64,000 nucleotides of DNA from Rhizobium sp. CB3090 (GTDB taxonomy: Bacteria > Pseudomonadota > Alphaproteobacteria > Rhizobiales > Rhizobiaceae): assembly GCF_029714285.1 (NCBI RefSeq), contig NZ_CP121662.1, forward strand, positions 744,001 through 808,000, written 5' to 3'. A model generated the notes under the pieces. It saw only the letters and a list, made by a program, of their open reading frames with translations, searched no databases and was not told the origin of the DNA. Positions 26,218 to 37,251 of the stretch are shown here, one piece after another. Within the stretch, counting starts at the first letter, position 1; each line of letters begins with the position of its first letter. A program made the translations under genes and the position numbers.

Positions 26218-26372
26218 ATTTATCTCCAAGCGGCGGAGTCATCTCCACTCTTGAAATTGCTAACGATTTCGCCTGCTTTTACAAGCTTTCTCAGCCATTT
26301 CTGTATGCCATGGCACAAGTTTTCTTTTGGAAAATTCTTGACTGAGCATTTGCAGCATAGTTGTTTGCATCC

Positions 26373-26996
26373 ATGACTGACGATTCTGCGCCAATTCGAT
26401 CCATCTGCGTCTATTGCGGCTCGAGGCCGGGGCGCGATCCTTCCCACATGGCTGCCGGCCGTGAGCTTGGTAAGAACATTGCCGAGAGCGGGTTGCGCCT
26501 AGTCTATGGCGGCGGAACGAAAGGCATCATGGGCGCCGTGGCAAGCGGCGTCTTGTCGCATGGTGGTCAGGTCACCGGCATCATTCCGGAGTTCCTCGTC
26601 GACATGGAAGCGACGCGCCATTCCCTCGGTCAATTGGACGAGCTGATCATAACCCCGGACATGCATACGCGCAAACACACCATGTTTGAGCGCTCTGACG
26701 CCTTCGTGGCGCTGCCGGGCGGCATCGGTACGCTGGAGGAGATCGTCGAGATCATGACCTGGGGTCAGCTCGGCCGCCATGAAAAGCCGATGGTCTTCGC
26801 CAATGTCAATGGTTTCTGGAATCCGATGATGGAGCTGATCCGCCATATGACGGAAGAAGGCTTCGTCCATACCGCCCATCGCGTGCAGCCGCTGGTCATC
26901 GACAAGATCGCCGACATCATTCCGGCGATCCGCAAGCATGCCGCCGAAACCGTGGGATCACGCGGCGGCGAAGAGGCTGTCATTTCGAAGCTATGA
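26373..26996 (+). CDS. LOG-family nucleoside 5'-monophosphate phosphoribohydrolase
   Basis: A 207-residue lysine-decarboxylase-like/LOG protein. LOG enzymes cleave the N-glycosidic bond of cytokinin riboside monophosphates or purine nucleotides. Present are SICVYCGSRPG at the start, GGGTKGIMG, the phosphate-binding PGGIGTLEE motif and the following ITWGQLG-type helix. A TTG at 26361 extends the frame by four codons; the ATG at 26373 is more likely. Whether it makes active cytokinin or serves in nucleotide salvage cannot be told. Confidence 0.88.
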   Translation: MTDDSAPIRSICVYCGSRPGRDPSHMAAGRELGKNIAESGLRLVYGGGTKGIMGAVASGVLSHGGQVTGIIPEFLVDMEATRHSLGQLDELIITPDMHTRKHTMFERSDAFVALPGGIGTLEEIVEIMTWGQLGRHEKPMVFANVNGFWNPMMELIRHMTEEGFVHTAHRVQPLVIDKIADIIPAIRKHAAETVGSRGGEEAVISKL

Positions 26997-27024
26997 TTAG
27001 AGATTTGCTAACCATGTCCAGTCG

Positions 27025-27936
27025 TTAGCGCGATCGGCTCTGACGCAACATCGACCAGCTATAAAGCGCTAGCCCCGCCCAGATCAGCGAGAAGGCGATC
27101 ATCTGCGTCGTGCCGAAAGGCTCCCTGAACAGGAAGACGGCAATGAGAAAGACCATGGTCGGCACGATATATTGCATGATGCCGATCGTGGAGAGCCTGA
27201 GAAGCTTCGCTCCATTGGCGAAGATCATCAGCGGCAGGGCAGTCACAAATCCGCAGCCGAGCAGAAGTGCGGTATCCGAGAGGCCGGTCTGATAGAAGTG
27301 ACCTTCGCCGCGCGCCTCAAGATAGAGAATGTAAAGTGTTGCGGGAATGCAGAGCAGCAGCACCTCGAGGAAGAAACCCTGGTTGGGTCCGACCGGGAGC
27401 GTCTTGCGGAAAAAGGCGTAGAAGCCCCAGGAGAACGTCAGCGAGAGCGCCACCCAGGGCAGGGTGCCGGCTTCGACGGTCAGGATGACGACCGCTGCGC
27501 CCGCCAGACCGATCGCGACGATCTGCGCCGGCGCAAGCCTCTCCTTCAGCAGCAAAGAGCCAAGCGCGATGCTGAACAGCGGATTGATGAAATACCCCAG
27601 CGCCGCATCGAGCGAATGTCCTGCGCCGATCGCCCAGACATAGGTACCCCAATTGATGGTAATCAGCGTCGCCGTCACCGACGCCATGGCGACCGTTCGC
27701 GGGTTGCTGAGCGCTGCCTTGACATCGCCCATACGGCCGAGCGCCAGAAGCACGGCGCCGGCGACGGGAACGGACCAGAAGATGCGGTGGGCGATGACCT
27801 CCATGGCCGGAATATGCGCCATCGCTTTCATGTAGAGCGGCAGGACACCCCAAAGCAGATAGGCCGTCAGCACAAAGCCGAATCCGCGCGGGCTGTCCTC
27901 GTTCTTGATCTCAGATGCGGCCGTGTCGGTAGCCAT
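27025..27936 (-). CDS. rarD: RarD-type EamA/DMT family transporter
   Basis: A 303-residue inner-membrane protein with ten hydrophobic segments, two EamA repeats, and the RarD signature near the start (GFVLTAYLLWGVLPLYMKAM). Further conserved blocks are VIAHRIFWSVP, NWGTYVWAIG and SLGYFINPL-like sequence. RarD (from chloramphenicol-sensitivity work in E. coli) exports small organic compounds; its natural substrate is not known. It is transcribed towards the LOG gene and follows cimA by about 110 bases. Confidence 0.88.
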   Translation of the reverse strand: MATDTAASEIKNEDSPRGFGFVLTAYLLWGVLPLYMKAMAHIPAMEVIAHRIFWSVPVAGAVLLALGRMGDVKAALSNPRTVAMASVTATLITINWGTYVWAIGAGHSLDAALGYFINPLFSIALGSLLLKERLAPAQIVAIGLAGAAVVILTVEAGTLPWVALSLTFSWGFYAFFRKTLPVGPNQGFFLEVLLLCIPATLYILYLEARGEGHFYQTGLSDTALLLGCGFVTALPLMIFANGAKLLRLSTIGIMQYIVPTMVFLIAVFLFREPFGTTQMIAFSLIWAGLALYSWSMLRQSRSR

Positions 27937-28046
27937 TGGTATTTCCCGCCGTACTATTTTCTTTTGCGACGGGCTTACTCCAATGCAGGTTGTGGCGCCA
28001 ATTCATTTCCTTGACGGCATCGTCAAGGTTTTTGATGAGCGGCGGA

Positions 28047-29663
28047 TCACTCCGCCGCGATCTTGCCCGCCATGTGCCGGTTCTTCATCAGTTTGTAGAT
28101 GACGGAATCCATCAGCGCCTGGAAAGAGGCGTCGATGATGTTTTCCGAAACGCCAACCGTCCACCAGCGCACGCCGCTGCTGTCGGTGGATTCGATCAGA
28201 ACGCGGGTGATGGCCTCGGTGCCGCCATTGAGGATACGCACCTTGAAGTCGGCAAGCACCAGATCGTCGATCTCATGCTGGTATTTGCCGAAATCCTTGC
28301 GCAGCGCCAGGTCGAGCGCATTGACCGGGCCATCGCCTTCGGCGACGGACATGATGGTGTGGCCGTCGATGATGATTTTGACCACCGCTTCCGAGACGAT
28401 CTTCACCCGGCCGTGGGAATCGAAGCGACGCTCGACCATGACGCGGAAGCCGTCGATCGCGAAGAATTCCGGGATGGTGCCGAGGGTGCGGCGGGCCAGA
28501 AGCTCGAAGCTGGCATCGGCGCCCTCATAAGCGTAACCGGAAGCTTCGCGCTCCTTGACGATCTGGATCAGCCGGTCGAGCTTCGGGTCGTCCTTGCCGA
28601 CCTCAATGCCGCGTCGCTTCAGCGCATTGATGAAATTCGACTTGCCGCCTTGGTCCGATACCATGACCTTGCGGAAATTGCCGACGCTTTCCGGCGGCAC
28701 ATGCTCGTAGGTGCGTGGGTCCTTCAGCAAGGCCGAGGCGTGGATACCGGCTTTGGTCGCAAAGGCCGAGGCTCCGACATAGGGAGCCTGATGGTCAGGC
28801 GAGCGGTTCAGCAGCTCGTCGAAGGCATGCGACAGAGTGGTCAGACCTAGCAGCCGTTCGCCATCGATCGCCGTTTCGAAGCGCTCGCTATAGGCCCTTT
28901 TCAGCGCCAGGGTGGGGATCAGCGTAATCAGGTTGGCATTGCCGCAGCGTTCGCCGACGCCGTTCAGCGTGCCCTGGATCTGCCGTACCCCGGCCTCTAC
29001 GGCGGCGAGCGAATTGGCAACCGCCTGGCCGGTGTCATTATGGGCATGGATGCCAAGACAGTCGCCGGGTACGCCCTCGGCGATCACGGCTTCGACAATG
29101 GCGCGCACTTCCGGCGGCTGCGTGCCGCCATTGGTGTCGCAGAGCACGACCCAGCGCGCGCCGGCCTCATAGGCCGTCTTGGCGCAGGCCAGCGCATAGC
29201 TCGGATTGGCCTTGTAGCCGTCGAAGAAATGCTCGCAGTCGACCAGCGCTTCCTTGCCGGCTTCGATTGCCGCTTTGACGCTTTCGGCGATGCATTCAAG
29301 ATTTTCCTCGTTGGTGCAGCCAAGCGCGACCTTGACATGATAATCCCAGCTCTTGGCGACGAAACAGATGGCGTCTGCCTCTGCCTGCAGCAGGCTGGCA
29401 AGACCCGGATCGTTGGAGGCGGAAACGCCGGCGCGCTTAGTCATGCCGAAGGCGACGAAGGAGGCGGTCTGCGTCCGCTTTTCATTGAAGAAAGCGGTAT
29501 CGGTCGGATTGGCGCCGGGATAGCCGCCCTCGACATAGTCGAGGCCGAATTCGTCCAGCATGGTGGCGATGGAAATCTTGTCCTCGACCGAAAAGTCGAT
29601 GCCGGGCGTCTGCTGCCCGTCGCGCAAGGTCGTGTCGAAGAGATAGATTTTTTCGCGTGTCAT
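28047..29663 (-). CDS. cimA: (R)-citramalate synthase
   Basis: A 538-residue enzyme of the alpha-isopropylmalate synthase family. CimA condenses pyruvate with acetyl-CoA to citramalate, a threonine-independent route to 2-oxobutyrate and isoleucine. The HMGL-like TIM barrel has LFDTTLRDGQQTPG with the catalytic Arg and metal Asp near the start and GIHAHNDTGQAVAN for metal binding. A C-terminal LeuA-type regulatory domain follows (from about residue 390), expected for feedback control. The length and the YVEGGYPGANPTD block favour CimA over LeuA or homocitrate synthase. Confidence 0.9.
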   Translation of the reverse strand: MTREKIYLFDTTLRDGQQTPGIDFSVEDKISIATMLDEFGLDYVEGGYPGANPTDTAFFNEKRTQTASFVAFGMTKRAGVSASNDPGLASLLQAEADAICFVAKSWDYHVKVALGCTNEENLECIAESVKAAIEAGKEALVDCEHFFDGYKANPSYALACAKTAYEAGARWVVLCDTNGGTQPPEVRAIVEAVIAEGVPGDCLGIHAHNDTGQAVANSLAAVEAGVRQIQGTLNGVGERCGNANLITLIPTLALKRAYSERFETAIDGERLLGLTTLSHAFDELLNRSPDHQAPYVGASAFATKAGIHASALLKDPRTYEHVPPESVGNFRKVMVSDQGGKSNFINALKRRGIEVGKDDPKLDRLIQIVKEREASGYAYEGADASFELLARRTLGTIPEFFAIDGFRVMVERRFDSHGRVKIVSEAVVKIIIDGHTIMSVAEGDGPVNALDLALRKDFGKYQHEIDDLVLADFKVRILNGGTEAITRVLIESTDSSGVRWWTVGVSENIIDASFQALMDSVIYKLMKNRHMAGKIAAE

Positions 29664-29749
29664 TCTGTTTCCTCCGGCGAACCGGTTCTTTCTTGCTCAG
29701 TCGCCCCCTCCGCGTTAGCGGGAGAGGGCTTAGGCGAGGGCCTGCTGGA

Positions 29750-31174
<1,425 letters not shown>

Positions 31175-31182
<8 letters not shown>

Positions 31183-31660
31183 GGCTCTTCTCCTGTGGCC
31201 AGCTTTGCGTATCGTGATCGGGATGTTGGTATGAGACGATGTTCAGCACGAAGGGCGCCTGTTCCGCATCTTCTTCCGTCCGGTGTCCCGGCAGCAGATG
31301 CAGCCCGTCGACGAACCCTATCTTGCCTTCCATGCCGAATTGCACCACCGGCGGCAACAGCGACGGATCATCGAAAGCACCCGCCGCGATCGCCACGCCA
31401 TCCGGCGCCTCATAGGTCAACGGCGTACCGCAATCGCCACAAAATCCGCGCTCGACGAAATTGGAAGACCGGAATTTCTTACGCTCTCCCCGCGTCCAGA
31501 CAAGCTCGGCGCCACGGGCCGAGACCAGCGGCGCGTAATAGGCACCGAAGGCTTTCTGGCACATCCGGCAATGACAGATCGATGCGTCCTTAAGCTCGCC
31601 GCGGATACGGAAACGAATTGCACCGCATTGGCAGCCGCCGGTGTAGGTGGAGGAGGTCAT
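31175..31660 (-). CDS. GFA-family zinc protein (copy 2)
   Basis: A 161-residue GFA-family protein with the same Cys framework as its downstream neighbour: GGCQCGAIRF, SICHCRMCQK, FCGDCGTPLTY. The ends also match (VSYQHPDHDTQSWP versus [14 protein letters not shown]), so the two arose by tandem duplication. It is the first gene of the GFA-GFA-pip run. Substrate unknown. Confidence 0.87.
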
Positions 31661-31720
31661 GCTGGAAGCTCCCTATTGCGACTGAGCAAGTGGCTTTGGT
31701 TGTGAGGAACGCTATCCATC

Positions 31721-32095
31721 TCAAATATCCTCCAACAAGTGCTCAATATGTCTTTCGATTTCCAGAAACACATGATCTTGCGCCTGCAGCACATCAAGAT
31801 TGTCGAATCGCAATATGCGGAAGCCCTGCCGTTTCAAGAATGCGTCGCGTGCGAGGTCGTGTAGTTTCCCCGCATCGGTCTCATGACTATCGCCGTCCAC
31901 CTCTATGATGATCCTTGCAGAAAGCCACGCAAAGTCCGCGATGTAGGGACCGACCGGCGTTTCCCTGCGGAAACGCGCACCACGAGGGCGAAAATCACGC
32001 AACATATCCCACATGGCAGCCTCCGCCTTCGTCATCTCCGAACGAAGCTTTCGCACGCGTTGTCGGGTTACTGGCTTGATGTTGCTGTGTGGCAT
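31721..32095 (-). CDS. DUF559 endonuclease-like protein
   Basis: A 124-residue protein of the DUF559 group, related to the very-short-patch-repair/PD-(D/E)XK nuclease fold. Conserved parts are RVRKLRSEMTKAEAAMWDML, FRRETPVGPYIADFAW and IIIEVDGDSHE, which carry the expected Asp, Glu and acidic active-site residues. Its biological role is unknown. A MITE-like inverted repeat lies between it and cysS. Confidence 0.82.
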   Translation of the reverse strand: MPHSNIKPVTRQRVRKLRSEMTKAEAAMWDMLRDFRPRGARFRRETPVGPYIADFAWLSARIIIEVDGDSHETDAGKLHDLARDAFLKRQGFRILRFDNLDVLQAQDHVFLEIERHIEHLLEDI

Positions 32096-32147
32096 GCGGA
32101 TGATCCTCTTAGATCATCAATTGATGATAGGTGGTGATGAAGGAAGA

Positions 32148-32325
32148 CCCCTCCCCAACCCTCCCCACAAGGGGGAGGGGGTTAACCTGCGGATTGCCTT
32201 CGATAAAACAACTGAGGTCCGTGTTTGCTGAAGTTCGGATGTTTCCGCTTCCAATCGGCCAAATGGGTATGCGGAGGTTGCGGCCAGCGAGCCCCTCCCT
32301 CTTGTGGGGAGGGGTTGGGGAGGGG
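32148..32325. repeat. 178-bp MITE-like inverted repeat element
   Basis: The left end CCCCTCCCCAACCCTCCCCA reappears inverted at the right end (TGGGGAGGGGTTGGGGAGGGG). The inner part also has partial symmetry (AACCTGCGGAT against ATGCGGAGGTT). There is no coding capacity. It fills the gap between cysS and the DUF559 gene. Confidence 0.75.
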
Positions 32326-32346
32326 TGGTCGACGCAATCGAGAATC

Positions 32347-33738
32347 TCACCGCTTGACCTCCCAAGTCGTCGTCCGCTCACCGGTTACCGGGTCCTTGCC
32401 GTCCTTCAACTGAATGCCCTCAGCCAAAAGCACCTCGCGGATTTTGTCCGCTTCGGCAAAGTTCTTCGCCTTCAGCAGTTCCAGCCGCGCCCGCACCCGC
32501 CTGTTGATTTCCGCGACGACGGCGTCATCCATCTCCACCTTCTCGGGCAACAGGCCGAGAAGTGCCGCGCTTGCGGCGAAAGTCGGCAGGATGCTGGGAT
32601 CGGCATTGGCAGCTTGTGCCAGGGCATGCAATGCCTTGATCGCGGCGACTGTGTTGAGATCGTCGGCGAGCGCCGCCACGATCGCGGCATCCGGCGCGGC
32701 ATCGCCGATATCAGCCGCCGGCCATTTCGCCAGAAGCCGCTCAGCCTCTTCCAGCCTCTTCACGGAAAAGTCGATCGGTTCGCGGTAATGCGTCATCAGC
32801 ATGGCAAGCCGCAGCACCGCGCCCGGCCAGACGCGGCTGCCGAGTTTTTCGGTGTGCAGCAGTTCGTAGATGGTGACGAAATTGCCTTCTGATTTCGACA
32901 TCTTGCGGCCTTCGACCTGCAGGAAACCGTTATGCATCCAGACATTCGCCATCACATCGGTGCCATGCGCGCAACGCGATTGGGCGATCTCGTTTTCGTG
33001 GTGCGGGAAAATCAGATCCAATCCGCCGCCGTGAATGTCGAAGACGTCGCCGAGATAGCGCCCGCTCATGGCGGAGCATTCGATATGCCAGCCCGGACGG
33101 CCGCGGCCCCAGGGGCTATCCCAACCGGGCTCGTTCTCGTCCGACAGCTTCCAGAGCACGAAATCGCCTGGGCTCTTCTTGTGCTCTTCGACCGCGACGC
33201 GGGCGCCGGCCTGCTGCTCATCGAGGTTGCGCTTGGAGAGTTGGCCGTAATCTACCATGGATTTGGTGTCGAACAGCACTTCTCCAGCCGCCTGATAAGC
33301 ATGGCCCTTGGCGATCAACTTTTCGATGATCTCGATCATCTGTGCGATGTTTTCCGTCGCCCGCGGCTGCACCGTCGGCTCAAGGCAGCCGAGGGCGATC
33401 ACGTCTTGGCGATATTGCGTCTCGGTCTTCTCGGTGACCAGGCGGATCGCTTCGTTGAGCGGCAAACCGGGATGGTCACGCAATGCCCGCGTATTGATCT
33501 TGTCATCAACGTCGGTGATGTTGCGCACATAGGTGACGTGGCTTTCGCCATAGATCTGCCGCAGCAGCCGGAAGAGCACGTCGAAGACGATGGCCGGGCG
33601 GGCGTTGCCGATATGGGCGAAATCGTAGACCGTCGGGCCGCAGACATACAGGCGGACGTTCTTGCGGTCGATCGGCTTGAAGTCGACCTTTTCGCGCGTC
33701 AGCGTGTTGTAGAATTTCAGGTGCGGCTCGGTGCCCAT
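32347..33738 (-). CDS. cysS: Cysteinyl-tRNA synthetase
   Basis: Charges tRNA-Cys with cysteine. The 463-residue class I synthetase has the zinc Cys in YVCGPTVYD, the HIGH-type motif [17 protein letters not shown] with further zinc ligands, HHENEIAQS, and the signature KMSKSEGNF. Length is normal. It is transcribed alone, with palindromic elements on both sides. Confidence 0.96.
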   Translation of the reverse strand: MGTEPHLKFYNTLTREKVDFKPIDRKNVRLYVCGPTVYDFAHIGNARPAIVFDVLFRLLRQIYGESHVTYVRNITDVDDKINTRALRDHPGLPLNEAIRLVTEKTETQYRQDVIALGCLEPTVQPRATENIAQMIEIIEKLIAKGHAYQAAGEVLFDTKSMVDYGQLSKRNLDEQQAGARVAVEEHKKSPGDFVLWKLSDENEPGWDSPWGRGRPGWHIECSAMSGRYLGDVFDIHGGGLDLIFPHHENEIAQSRCAHGTDVMANVWMHNGFLQVEGRKMSKSEGNFVTIYELLHTEKLGSRVWPGAVLRLAMLMTHYREPIDFSVKRLEEAERLLAKWPAADIGDAAPDAAIVAALADDLNTVAAIKALHALAQAANADPSILPTFAASAALLGLLPEKVEMDDAVVAEINRRVRARLELLKAKNFAEADKIREVLLAEGIQLKDGKDPVTGERTTTWEVKR

Positions 33739-34101
33739 TTCACTCTCCCAAAGGCATAAATCCGAAAAATATCGTCACCGGCAGGCCGGGACGTTTGTCA
33801 TCTTGGATTTCGGGAGACGAAAACGGCCAGGCCAGCGGAACGCTAGCAAATAATCTTCCGGCAGATAATGCAGATAACCGTTTTCATGGGCGGCTTTATC
33901 GCGCGACTACGGTGATTGGTCAAGGGGGGAGTGTCCCCTTCTCCCCGTCGGGGAGAAGGTGCCCGAAGGGCGGATGAGGGGCTGTTGAGCGTCGCGAAAC
34001 AGGCCTTGAGGGGCAAGCGAAAGGCAATCCCCCTAACGGTGCATTACCCCCTCAACCTGCGCTACGCGCATCCTTCTCGCCGGCGGGGAGAAGGTGATCA
34101 T
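33739..34101. repeat. Intergenic gap filled by a large imperfect inverted repeat (33936-34100)
   Basis: The left unit (CCTTCTCCCCGTCGGGGAGA at about 33936) and the right unit (CTTCTCGCCGGCGGGGAGAA near 34074-34093) are each palindromic and also mutually inverted, with flanking GGCGGATGAGGGG and CCCCTCAACCTGCG. Bases 33739-33935 hold nothing I can assign except the upstream region of cysS. Confidence 0.7.
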
Positions 34102-34842
34102 TCATTCCGGCATCCGATAGTCGACGAGCTTGTTCTCGCGCACGATGAAGAGCTTGCCGGTTTCGGTCACGTCCGGGCCGGCAAGCGGGAGGATGGCTTG
34201 CGCCACTTCGCGCGGATGCGGCAGCGTCTCCGGATCTTCGCCGGGCATTGCCTGTGCGCGCATTGCCGTGCGGGTGGCGCCTGGGTCGACGCTGGTGATC
34301 CGCAGCGCCGTACTCTGGGTTTCGCCGGCCCAAGTGCGGGCAAGCGCCTCGACAGCCGCCTTGGATGCCGAGTAGGGACCCCAGAAGGGCCGGCAGCGAT
34401 GGGCTGCGGCCGAGGAAAGGATGATGGCGCGGCCCGCGTCCGCGCGCATCAGCAGCGGCTCTACCGAGCGGATCAGCCTCCAAGTCGCGGTAACGTTGAT
34501 GGTCATCACCTTTTCGAACACCTTGGCTTCGACGTGGCCGATCGGCGAGATGACGCCGAGCACACCGGCATTGGCGACGAGGATATCGAGCTTGCCCCAG
34601 CGCTCGAACATAGACCCGCCGAGCGCATCGATCGCGGCCATGTCCGCTAGATCGAAGGGCACCAGCGTCGCTGATCCGCCGACAGCCTTGATGGCGTCGT
34701 CGAGCTCTTCAAGGCCGCCCACCGTGCGGGCGCAGGCAATCACATGCGCGCCGGCCTTGGCGAGTTCCAGTGCGGTGAAATAACCAATACCGCGCGACGC
34801 GCCGGTAACCAGGGCGATTTTGTCCTTGAGATCTATGCTCAT
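34102..34842 (-). CDS. SDR family oxidoreductase
   Basis: A 246-residue short-chain dehydrogenase/reductase. The cofactor motif TGASRGIGYFTA is at residues 14-25, NAGVLG follows near 90, and the catalytic Ser and Y-x3-K are seen as SSAAA and YSASKAA. The Asp/Arg pattern after strand 2 (ACARTVGG) suggests NADP. Substrate unknown; the end PDVTETGKLFIVRENKLVDY is distinctive. It follows purF by about 50 bases in the same direction and could be cotranscribed. Confidence 0.88.
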   Translation of the reverse strand: MSIDLKDKIALVTGASRGIGYFTALELAKAGAHVIACARTVGGLEELDDAIKAVGGSATLVPFDLADMAAIDALGGSMFERWGKLDILVANAGVLGVISPIGHVEAKVFEKVMTINVTATWRLIRSVEPLLMRADAGRAIILSSAAAHRCRPFWGPYSASKAAVEALARTWAGETQSTALRITSVDPGATRTAMRAQAMPGEDPETLPHPREVAQAILPLAGPDVTETGKLFIVRENKLVDYRMPE

Positions 34843-34893
34843 ACTGTCTTGGTCCGAATGCGCTGGAGAGGGAGAGCGGCGAAAAGCCCCGTG

Positions 34894-36378
34894 TCAGCCA
34901 TTGCTGGCGAGCACGGAAAGCTTGCGCACATTGCTGGTGCTTTCCCGGTCGAGCAGGCGTGTCGGATAGTCGCCGGTGAAATAATGGTCGGTGAACTGTG
35001 GCTGCGCATTGTCGCGCGGTGCGCCGCCGACGGCGCGGTAGAGGCCGTCGATCGACAGGAACTCCAGCGAATCGGCACCGATGAAATCGCACATCGCCTT
35101 CAGGCTGCTGTACTGATTGGCAAGCAGCTTGTCAGCGTCCGGCGTGTCGATGCCGTAGAAATCCGGGTGGTAGATCATCGGGCTGGCGACGCGGATATGC
35201 ACCTCGCGGGCGCCTGCATCGCGGATCATCTGCACGATCTTGACCGATGTCGTGCCGCGCACGATGGAATCGTCCACCAGAACGACGCGTTTACCTTCGA
35301 TGATGGCGCGGTTGGCGGAGTGCTTCAGCTTGACGCCGAAGGCACGGATCTGCTGCGTCGGCTCAATGAAGGTGCGGCCGACATAGTGATTGCGGATGAT
35401 GCCGAGCTCGAAGGGGATGCCGCTTGCCTGGGCATAGCCGATCGCTGCCGGCGTGCCGCCATCCGGCACCGGCACGACGACATCGGCCTCGACGGGCGCT
35501 TCCTTGGCGAGATTGATGCCCATATTCTTGCGGGCAACGTAAACGTTACGACCACCGACCACGGAATCGGGACGGGCGAAATAGACATATTCGAACAGGC
35601 AGAGACGTTCAGGCTGGGAAACGTCGGGCTTGCGGGCATCGATGGTGATCGAGCCGTCCGACTGGATCTCGCAGATGATGACTTCGCCGTTTTCAACGTC
35701 ACGAATGTATTTGGCGCCGATAATGTCGAGCGCACAGGTTTCGGAGCAGAAGATCGGCTTGCCGTCGAGTTCGCCCATCACCAGCGGCCGGATGCCGATC
35801 GGATCGCGCGCTGCGATCAGCTTGGTGCGCGTCATGGCAAGCATCGAATAACCGCCTTCCATCTGGCGGATCGCATCGATGAAGCGGTCGGAAGAGGAGG
35901 GGTGCTTGGAGCGTGCGATGAGATGGAGAACGACTTCCGTGTCCGATGTCGACTGACAGATGGCGCCATCGGCGATCAACTGCCGGCGCATGGTCAGGCC
36001 GTTGGTGAAATTGCCGTTGTGAGCGATGGCGATGCCACCGACTTCCAGCTCGGCAAACAGCGGCTGGACGTTGCGCAGGATGGTTTCGCCCGTCGTCGAA
36101 TAACGCACATGGCCGATCGAACGGTCGCCGGGCAGCCGGGCCAGGGTGGCAGGGTCGGTATAGTGATCGCCGACGAGACCCATGCGCCGCTCCGAATGAA
36201 AGCGCTGGCCATCGAAGCAGACGATGCCGGCCGCTTCCTGACCGCGATGCTGCAAGGCATGCAAGCCGAGCGCCGTCAGCGTCGCAGCATCGGGATGGCC
36301 GAGAATGCCGAATACACCGCATTCCTCATGCAGCGTATCACCGTCGATATCATCCTCGATGGAAAGGGAGTGGTTCAT
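34894..36378 (-). CDS. purF: Amidophosphoribosyltransferase
   Basis: Catalyses the first step of de novo purine synthesis: PRPP plus glutamine to phosphoribosylamine. The 494-residue product has a 19-residue propeptide and the catalytic N-terminal Cys20 (EECGVFGILG), LQHRGQEAAGI, and the PRPP motif VVLVDDSIVRGTTS. The C-terminal half is the phosphoribosyltransferase domain. A terminator in front of it (36447-36481) separates it from cvpA, so it has its own promoter. The cvpA-purF neighbourhood is common in proteobacteria. Confidence 0.96.
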   Translation of the reverse strand: MNHSLSIEDDIDGDTLHEECGVFGILGHPDAATLTALGLHALQHRGQEAAGIVCFDGQRFHSERRMGLVGDHYTDPATLARLPGDRSIGHVRYSTTGETILRNVQPLFAELEVGGIAIAHNGNFTNGLTMRRQLIADGAICQSTSDTEVVLHLIARSKHPSSSDRFIDAIRQMEGGYSMLAMTRTKLIAARDPIGIRPLVMGELDGKPIFCSETCALDIIGAKYIRDVENGEVIICEIQSDGSITIDARKPDVSQPERLCLFEYVYFARPDSVVGGRNVYVARKNMGINLAKEAPVEADVVVPVPDGGTPAAIGYAQASGIPFELGIIRNHYVGRTFIEPTQQIRAFGVKLKHSANRAIIEGKRVVLVDDSIVRGTTSVKIVQMIRDAGAREVHIRVASPMIYHPDFYGIDTPDADKLLANQYSSLKAMCDFIGADSLEFLSIDGLYRAVGGAPRDNAQPQFTDHYFTGDYPTRLLDRESTSNVRKLSVLASNG

Positions 36379-36446
36379 GGCTGCAGGCCTTTGCTCTCAA
36401 CAGGGGACCGGTCAGGCGGCGTCGCGACTGAATGCAAAAATAACTG

Positions 36447-36481
36447 AAAATCCGGCGGGAAAGAATATCCGGCCGGATTTT
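36447..36481 (-). terminator. Terminator between cvpA and purF
   Basis: AAAATCCGGC and GCCGGATTTT form a perfect 10-bp stem with a 15-base loop. On the minus strand it is followed by the T-rich TTTTCAGTTATTTTT. It lies 62 bases after the cvpA stop. Confidence 0.82.
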
Positions 36482-36542
36482 CGGATTTCGTGCCGATCAC
36501 ATGGCGATTATCGCCCCGCGGGTCAAGCCTGTAAACGCACTG

Positions 36543-37157
36543 TTAATTGTTCGTCTGCGGCGCGGGCGCGTCATCGGACGGCGCGGCGTCGTTCGTTGTG
36601 CCGTCCTGCGGCTGCGATTGTTGCTGCTGCTGGTTCGGTGCGATCTTGTTGATGATCTCGGCCGGAAGCATCGCCTGAATGTTTTCCGGAAGCGCGGATT
36701 TGAGCTTCTCGACCATCGAATCGAGGAAAGGCTTCGACTTGGCGTTGTTGACCCAATCGGGGCGTGCGGGCGGCGCAACGAGCCAATTCCAGAAGGCCAC
36801 GACGACGACCATCAGCAGCAGGCCACGGGCGGCCCCGAAGAGAAAGCCGAGTGTACGATCGAGCGCGCCGATGCGGCTATCGATGATGAAATCCGCGATC
36901 CTGATGGTGATGAAGGAGATGATGATCAGCGCGATCAGAAAGATGACTGCGGCCGACGCGATGGTCGCGATACGGACATCAGCCGTATAGTGCATCGCAT
37001 ACGGCACGAGCAGCGGATAAAAATAATAGGCTGCGACAGCCGAGCCGCCCCAACTGACGATCGAGAGAATTTCGCGGGAAAAGCCGCGGACCATGGCCAA
37101 AACGGCGGAAAACAAAATAACGCCGATAACAATACCGTCGAAAATCGTAATGGGCAT
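36543..37157 (-). CDS. cvpA: CvpA family membrane protein
   Basis: A 204-residue inner-membrane protein of the CvpA family, linked in E. coli to colicin V production and envelope stress. Four hydrophobic segments occupy residues 3-120, with the family pattern ITIFDGIVIGVILFSAVLAM and RGFSREILSIVSWGG at the start. The C-terminal 80 residues form a soluble, Gln/Asp/Ala-rich tail. It lies between radA and purF, a frequent placement. Confidence 0.88.
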   Translation of the reverse strand: MPITIFDGIVIGVILFSAVLAMVRGFSREILSIVSWGGSAVAAYYFYPLLVPYAMHYTADVRIATIASAAVIFLIALIIISFITIRIADFIIDSRIGALDRTLGFLFGAARGLLLMVVVVAFWNWLVAPPARPDWVNNAKSKPFLDSMVEKLKSALPENIQAMLPAEIINKIAPNQQQQQSQPQDGTTNDAAPSDDAPAPQTNN

Positions 37158-37251
37158 GTATAATCCACTCCAAGACTTGCCATGCCAAGCATGGCTGCCA
37201 TCGGCTTCAAATATGTACCTCTTTCCCCGTCAGGAACGGTTCAAGTAAGGC

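Noticed and set aside
34744..36447. 567-codon open frame antisense to purF and SDR genes
   Set aside because: The purF frame is certain from its catalytic Cys and PRPP motif, so the opposite frame is a shadow.
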